Source of the DNA: a virus
DNA: 23,589 nt
Reading direction: 5' to 3' (one strand)
Virus record (IMG/VR): IMGVR_UViG_3300039159_000018
Coordinates: 1 to 23,589 of that record
Below, piece after piece: positions 21,094 to 23,589 of the stretch; position 1 is the stretch's first letter; each line of letters opens with the position of its first letter. The notes under the pieces were generated by a model. That model did no database searches. It was not told the origin of the DNA and saw only the letters and a program-made list of their open reading frames with translations. Position numbers and translations under genes: made by a program.

Positions 21094-21197
21094 AAGACAA
21101 ACAATACTTCAGCATAGAAGAACACATGATCTACTTAGCAATTGCTGTGCTTACGGTTGTTAGCTCATGGGTTATTATTTTAATGTCATTTTTGTAG
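21090..21197 (+). CDS. 35-residue membrane microprotein ending the early operon
   Basis: ATG 21090 to TAG 21197 encodes MKDKQYFSIEEHM followed by a membrane segment (IYLAIAVLTVVSSWVIILMSF, about residues 14-34). It overlaps the methyltransferase stop (ATGA). Its 3' end overlaps the convergent Rz1 gene by 12 bp. No family is recognised. Confidence 0.5.
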   Translation: MKDKQYFSIEEHMIYLAIAVLTVVSSWVIILMSFL

Positions 21198-21452
21198 TGG
21201 ACACACGGCATAAAATACATCTAAAAATCGCGCCCCAGATTCTAAAGTTTCTGGGGTGTCTTTGGTTGAGTAAGTAGGCAAGTCACGGGCAAGCTCACGG
21301 CAGACAGACCTATAAGTTTCTGAGCCTTTTGTGCTTTCGCAACCGTTCAACAGAATCAAGGTTATCACCATCAGAGCGACGCGCACGGTCGGCAGCGTCT
21401 TCGATACTGTGAGCTTTTTTTCTGTCAATTTCTGACTGTCGGTTAAATTCAT
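21186..21452 (-). CDS. Rz1: Rz1-like outer-membrane spanin lipoprotein
   Basis: From the ATG at 21452 the protein is 88 residues. A basic start leads into a hydrophobic stretch ending in the lipobox LLNGC (C38), followed by ESTKGSE, so a lipoprotein anchored in the outer membrane is expected. The body has paired Cys and helical segments. It starts inside the Rz gene in another frame and runs past its end, the usual embedded/overlapping spanin arrangement. The start at 21452 is preferred over 21479 because GGAG lies six bases upstream. It completes lysis by fusing with the Rz inner-membrane partner. Confidence 0.75.
   Translation of the reverse strand: MNLTDSQKLTEKKLTVSKTLPTVRVALMVITLILLNGCESTKGSETYRSVCRELARDLPTYSTKDTPETLESGARFLDVFYAVCPLQK
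21223..21258 (-). terminator. Possible terminator inside the end of Rz1
   Basis: CCCCAGA (21233-21239) pairs with TCTGGGG (21250-21256), extendable by two weaker pairs. On the minus strand this hairpin is followed after a few bases by TTTTT (21227-21223). It lies in the Rz1 coding sequence and is the only terminator candidate near the convergent junction. Confidence 0.3.
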
Positions 21453-21555
21453 TTTGCACTCCATTTCTTTTGCCAGCAAAATACACTGTCAACATTGCTG
21501 CTATTACACCAACAAGCCCAAGAATATAGACTTTAAATCTTAACCAGATTGCCAT
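21310..21555 (-). CDS. Rz: Rz-like inner-membrane spanin
   Basis: The 81-residue protein has one N-terminal membrane anchor (YILGLVGVIAAMLTVYFAG, residues 10-28), then a charged helical periplasmic part (EIDRKKAHSIEDAADRARRS). It is shorter than most Rz proteins. It overlaps the endolysin 3' end by 16 bases and contains the Rz1 start in another frame. The pairing with a lipobox protein makes the assignment good despite low sequence conservation in this class. Confidence 0.7.
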   Translation of the reverse strand: MAIWLRFKVYILGLVGVIAAMLTVYFAGKRNGVQNEFNRQSEIDRKKAHSIEDAADRARRSDGDNLDSVERLRKHKRLRNL

Positions 21556-22103
21556 TTATCGGTTCTCATTTGCATTGCAAGGCGTTTTGCCCTGGCTGGG
21601 GTTTGGTCTGCCCATAAAGAATTCAGCATTGATTCTTTGGCAGATACATAATCACCATTTTTAATGTGTGACAAAGTTGTTTTAAATTCCAATAGACCAG
21701 CCACTCCCATTTGGAATGACATGCTTAATAGCACAGCCTTTCTCGGCCCAGACAAATCTTTAAACCAAGGTAATACTTTTTCAAGCGTTTCAACCCGTGA
21801 AACAATATCGTTGTTCAAAAGGTATGCTGATTCTTCTTTAGTAATACCACCGTTTTTACGGGTGTCAATCAAGCGACCAACACCAATGGTTAAGAAACCA
21901 AGGTGATCTTTGTAAGCGTGCAGCACTTCGCCTTCATCGCTTTTAATTTGTTGTGTCGCTCTGCTTATCCAGTCTTGATTGCTTAATGACACGGGCGATT
22001 GGTGAGGCAATGATGCAGACGATTCCGATGGTCTTGAGTATGTCTGTTCCAATTTGGTCGGTGATTGCGTCTGGAAGAGTTTGGATAATTTCTGCAACAG
22101 CAT
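21540..22103 (-). CDS. Endolysin, T4-lysozyme-like (GH24)
   Basis: The GH24 catalytic triad is visible as E57-x8-D66-x5-T72 in DEGEVLHAYKDHLGFLTIGVG. The rest follows the family (KEESAYLLNNDI, LLSMSFQMGVAGLLEFKTTL, DQTPARAKRLAMQMRTDKW). It cleaves peptidoglycan glycan strands. The ATG at 22103 has AGAGG nine bases upstream, but gives a 45-residue non-hydrophobic extension that overlaps the holin gene by 161 bases. A GTG near 21990 is a possible shorter start. No SAR or signal peptide is seen, so release would need the holin. Confidence 0.85.
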   Translation of the reverse strand: MLLQKLSKLFQTQSPTKLEQTYSRPSESSASLPHQSPVSLSNQDWISRATQQIKSDEGEVLHAYKDHLGFLTIGVGRLIDTRKNGGITKEESAYLLNNDIVSRVETLEKVLPWFKDLSGPRKAVLLSMSFQMGVAGLLEFKTTLSHIKNGDYVSAKESMLNSLWADQTPARAKRLAMQMRTDKWQSG

Positions 22104-22203
22104 GTGGAAAAGCCTCTAATAAAGTTAGTAACGCACCGCCTACAATTGACAAGCGTACTGACCACCATTTTGACCAGTCGCTTGCATCAGCAACGAGTTT
22201 CAC
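21943..22203 (-). CDS. Holin (two membrane segments)
   Basis: The 86-residue protein begins KLVADASDWSKWWSVRLSI and has two hydrophobic helices (about 16-31 and 57-72) separated by a short amphipathic loop, with a basic C-terminal tail (RVIKQSRLDKQ). The WxxWWSxRLx start and this layout match a common phage holin type coded before lysozyme. The start is a GTG at 22203 overlapping the previous stop (GTGA). It would form the membrane lesion that releases the endolysin. Confidence 0.75.
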   Translation of the reverse strand: MKLVADASDWSKWWSVRLSIVGGALLTLLEAFPHAVAEIIQTLPDAITDQIGTDILKTIGIVCIIASPIARVIKQSRLDKQSDTTN

Positions 22204-22370
22204 TTCTTGCCTTTAGACATAGTACTCTTTGCTGTCTTTGCTGCTTGCTTAAAATCTCTTGCAGACGGGGCTGCTTTGCTTCCAACCTTGTTCATCTTCT
22301 CGCCTGAACCAGCTTTGATACGAGCTTGTTTAGCGTTAATGTTTGAATATAATCCTGTTTTGCCTGGCAT
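22200..22370 (-). CDS. Small basic conserved phage protein (MPGK-type)
   Basis: ATG 22370 to TGA 22200 encodes 56 residues: MPGKTGLYSNINAKQARIKA, GSGEKMNKVGSKAAPSARDF and a Lys/Ala-rich end. This basic protein, with the MxxPGSKGAPxAxDF-like middle, is widespread in podophages near lysis or packaging genes and has no assigned function. Its charge suggests nucleic-acid or membrane-surface binding. A GGGGTTAATT stretch precedes the ATG. It overlaps the holin start. Confidence 0.65.
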   Translation of the reverse strand: MPGKTGLYSNINAKQARIKAGSGEKMNKVGSKAAPSARDFKQAAKTAKSTMSKGKK

Positions 22371-22384
22371 AATTAACCCCTTAA

Positions 22385-22606
22385 TTACTTGTTAAACTTC
22401 TCAAAAAATAAAATAACGGCACTGCCTAAACCGATTACCCACAAAATAGGCTTGGCTAATTTGCCAATCCATTCCAATACCATGAACGCACTTTTAGCTG
22501 CTTCGAAAGCGGTGACAACTTGACCTGTCTTAGTATCTAAATCATCTACCTTGCCCTCAACTTTAACGAGTCGGTCATATATTTCCTTGTGGGTCACGTC
22601 TTCCAT
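22385..22606 (-). CDS. XhlA-like membrane protein, possible second holin
   Basis: The 73-residue protein has an N-terminal acidic coiled coil (EIYDRLVKVEGKVDDLDTKTGQ), an amphipathic middle and one C-terminal membrane segment (PILWVIGLGSAVILFFEKF, about 53-71). This is the layout of haemolysin XhlA-type lysis accessory proteins. AAGGA lies seven bases before the ATG, inside the end of a 13-codon mini-ORF. It may help or time membrane disruption together with the holin coded downstream. Confidence 0.55.
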   Translation of the reverse strand: MEDVTHKEIYDRLVKVEGKVDDLDTKTGQVVTAFEAAKSAFMVLEWIGKLAKPILWVIGLGSAVILFFEKFNK

Positions 22607-22616
22607 TAGTTATTCC

Positions 22617-22658
22617 TTAATTATCTAGGTCAAAAGTTATTAATTGTTCAACGGTCAT
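22617..22658 (-). CDS. 13-codon mini-ORF linking tail-fibre and lysis genes
   Basis: ATG 22658 overlaps the stop of the upstream tail gene (ATGA) and encodes MTVEQLITFDLDN, ending 10 bases before the XhlA-like start with the AAGGA site at its stop. It may only pass ribosomes on to the next gene. A truncated gene is the alternative. Confidence 0.3.
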   Translation of the reverse strand: MTVEQLITFDLDN

Positions 22659-22942
22659 GTCTTCGGAATCCTTGTTTTGATGCCCTGCTGCCAGTCCACC
22701 CAAGTTGTCGTGCTGTTGACAGCATCGTCAAACATCATCCCAAATTGTTCGCCTGTGCTCTTGAGGTTGTACTCAGCGGCTCGGAGTTGTTGGTAGGGCG
22801 CAACGTAATCCACCCATACACCGTTTGCCCACTTGTCTAAACCGTGGTTAGGTGCAGGGCACTCAATCGAACCTATTGGCGGCTCAGCACCATCGAAGCC
22901 GCCAAGGCAATTACCTGTTAAATCTCTGTAGTGTTTTGTCAT
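22655..22942 (-). CDS. Tail-fibre-associated / assembly-type protein
   Basis: From the ATG at 22942 this is a 95-residue protein with GLDKWANGVWVDYVAPYQQLRAAEY..., then EQFGMMFDDAVNSTTTWVDWQQGIKTRIPK. The C-terminal pattern (EQL..M.DD.....TW..W...IK...PK) is seen in small proteins coded after phage tail-fibre genes. The start at 22942 is preferred to 22948 because it overlaps the previous stop (ATGA) and leaves seven bases after GAGGG. The precise role (chaperone or virion part) is unknown. Confidence 0.5.
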   Translation of the reverse strand: MTKHYRDLTGNCLGGFDGAEPPIGSIECPAPNHGLDKWANGVWVDYVAPYQQLRAAEYNLKSTGEQFGMMFDDAVNSTTTWVDWQQGIKTRIPKT

Positions 22943-23454
22943 GCCCATGCCCTCACTCTGTAAGCCCAGTTAGCGTTTGTGAACAGTACAGCCCCACCAG
23001 TGCTTTTATTAAGTCCAGTGTAAAAGTTCCCAGCACTACCAAAACGTATATTTAAGTTTGTTGCGTCTAATGTCAACACAAGACCATAGTTATCAACGGA
23101 TGACTGGGTATTTATAAGGGGAGTAGCGATAACATCCCCTATTGAATACCCGTGTTCGGCAGTTACGCAAACAATGAATTGGGCAACTAATGTCGGCGCT
23201 ACGCCAAGCCCGTGTGCGATAGTCAGAGTGCCAGCAGATGTAATCGTTTGATTGGATGAGGTGAATACCTTAGTAATCGCAGTAGTCGCACCTGTTATAT
23301 TCACCAACCTCTCCAATCCAGCGTCATCCTTGTAATAAAGCAACTTATCATCTTTAGGATATAGGACAGTTTGCCCTGCCGATGGAGTGCCGGGGATGGT
23401 AATAGCCGAAGTGTTATCTAAGGTTATGTTTGTGTTTGCGAGTACTGCAGCCAT
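22939..23454 (-). CDS. Short tail fibre / receptor-binding-type protein
   Basis: The 171-residue beta-rich protein has an N-terminal segment ITIPGTPSAGQTVLYPKDDK followed by LLYYKDDAGLERLVNI, common in phage fibre proteins as a small module before the tip. The remainder is Thr/Asn/Gly-rich, with GLGVAPTLVAQFIVC and a Trp/Tyr-containing C-terminus (NANWAYRVRAWA). The position next to other fibre-associated genes supports a virion tip or fibre role. The ATG overlaps the preceding stop by one base (TAATG). Confidence 0.6.
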   Translation of the reverse strand: MAAVLANTNITLDNTSAITIPGTPSAGQTVLYPKDDKLLYYKDDAGLERLVNITGATTAITKVFTSSNQTITSAGTLTIAHGLGVAPTLVAQFIVCVTAEHGYSIGDVIATPLINTQSSVDNYGLVLTLDATNLNIRFGSAGNFYTGLNKSTGGAVLFTNANWAYRVRAWA

Positions 23455-23589
23455 TATTTAATCTCCTCTTCCCAATTTAGGGTAGGTTCGTTCCATGTGT
23501 ATTGTTTGCCGTCTGCCGGGTATGGCGTAGGTGCTGACCATTGGCAAGTTTCTTCGTTCAGAAGCCAGCTTGGGTAGGGTTTGGGAGGG
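23454..23589 (-). CDS. C-terminal end of a tail-fibre-associated protein (partial)
   Basis: A frame open from the right edge ends in TAA at 23454-23456. The 44 visible residues read PPKPYPSWLLNEETCQWSAP, then TPYPADGKQYTWNEPTLNWE and EEIK. The PKPYPSW.L....C.W.AP.P.P.DGK.Y.W.E....W signature is a widespread C-terminal module of small phage tail-region proteins. Its start is outside the window. Confidence 0.7.
   Translation of the reverse strand, partial: PPKPYPSWLLNEETCQWSAPTPYPADGKQYTWNEPTLNWEEEIK

Noticed and set aside
1-23589. tRNA genes, rRNA, CRISPR arrays and insertion sequences
   Set aside because: No cloverleaf-like or array-like pattern and no transposase or terminal inverted repeat pair was seen by eye; a dedicated tRNA and repeat scan was not possible.

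Overview
The window is part of the genome of a tailed dsDNA phage with a podovirus-type virion and a Gram-negative host. The podovirus reading rests on a portal of the head-to-tail-connector family, a scaffolding protein, a short HK97-fold-type major capsid protein and two tail tubular (nozzle) proteins, with no tape measure or tail tube. The Gram-negative host follows from the overlapping Rz/Rz1 spanin pair next to a GH24 lysozyme. No RNA or DNA polymerase gene is present here, so transcription and replication probably rely on host enzymes in this part of the genome. The host genus cannot be told from the sequence. Both window ends cut through minus-strand genes (a tail nozzle protein on the left, a tail-fibre-associated protein on the right), so the window is a fragment of a larger, probably circularly permuted, map.

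Layout. (1) 1-11372, minus strand, read right to left: small terminase, a GT8-like glycosyltransferase, large terminase, two coiled-coil putative internal proteins, a virion-type protein, portal, a cupin protein, a Bbp19-like protein, scaffold, terminator, a long leader with its own promoter, major capsid protein, a head-associated protein, a DUF115/MptE-like protein, a SAM methyltransferase, tail tubular protein A, and tail tubular protein B (partial). (2) 11425-13773, minus strand: a putative ssDNA-binding protein with an SSB-like C-terminal tip, a regulatory gap with a strong inverted repeat and a terminator, a winged-helix replication or regulatory protein with an AT-rich repeated interior, a DUF7696-like protein, a PDDEXK resolvase-like nuclease and a ribbon-helix-helix repressor. 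(3) 13774-13957: a divergent promoter/operator region. (4) 13958-21197, plus strand, early operon with many 1-14 bp overlaps: ArdC-type antirestriction protein, a run of very small acidic or membrane proteins, a small serine recombinase, a YqaJ-type exonuclease with a RecT-type annealing protein, small zinc-ribbon and cysteine proteins, a DUF3310 protein, a C5 cytosine methyltransferase and a terminal membrane microprotein. (5) 21186-23589, minus strand: Rz1/Rz, endolysin, holin, a small basic protein, an XhlA-like membrane protein and tail-fibre proteins. This block converges on and overlaps the end of the early operon.

How it fits together. The early operon offers protection from host restriction at two levels (ArdC, then DNA methylation) and builds a RecE/RecT-like recombination module that could work with the SSB-like protein and the resolvase. 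The minus-strand late blocks package DNA, build the capsid and tail, decorate virion or host glycans (glycosyltransferase, DUF115 and methyltransferase genes placed inside the morphogenesis block) and lyse the cell. The items that most deserve a second look are the glycine-zipper and other single-pass microproteins of the early operon, the repeated target-recognition region of the cytosine methyltransferase, the possible origins (DnaA-box cluster in recT, iteron-like repeats in the winged-helix gene), and the operator-like inverted repeats at 11809-11836 and 13832-13852. No single large new system is obvious; most of what is new is in small genes and control sites.
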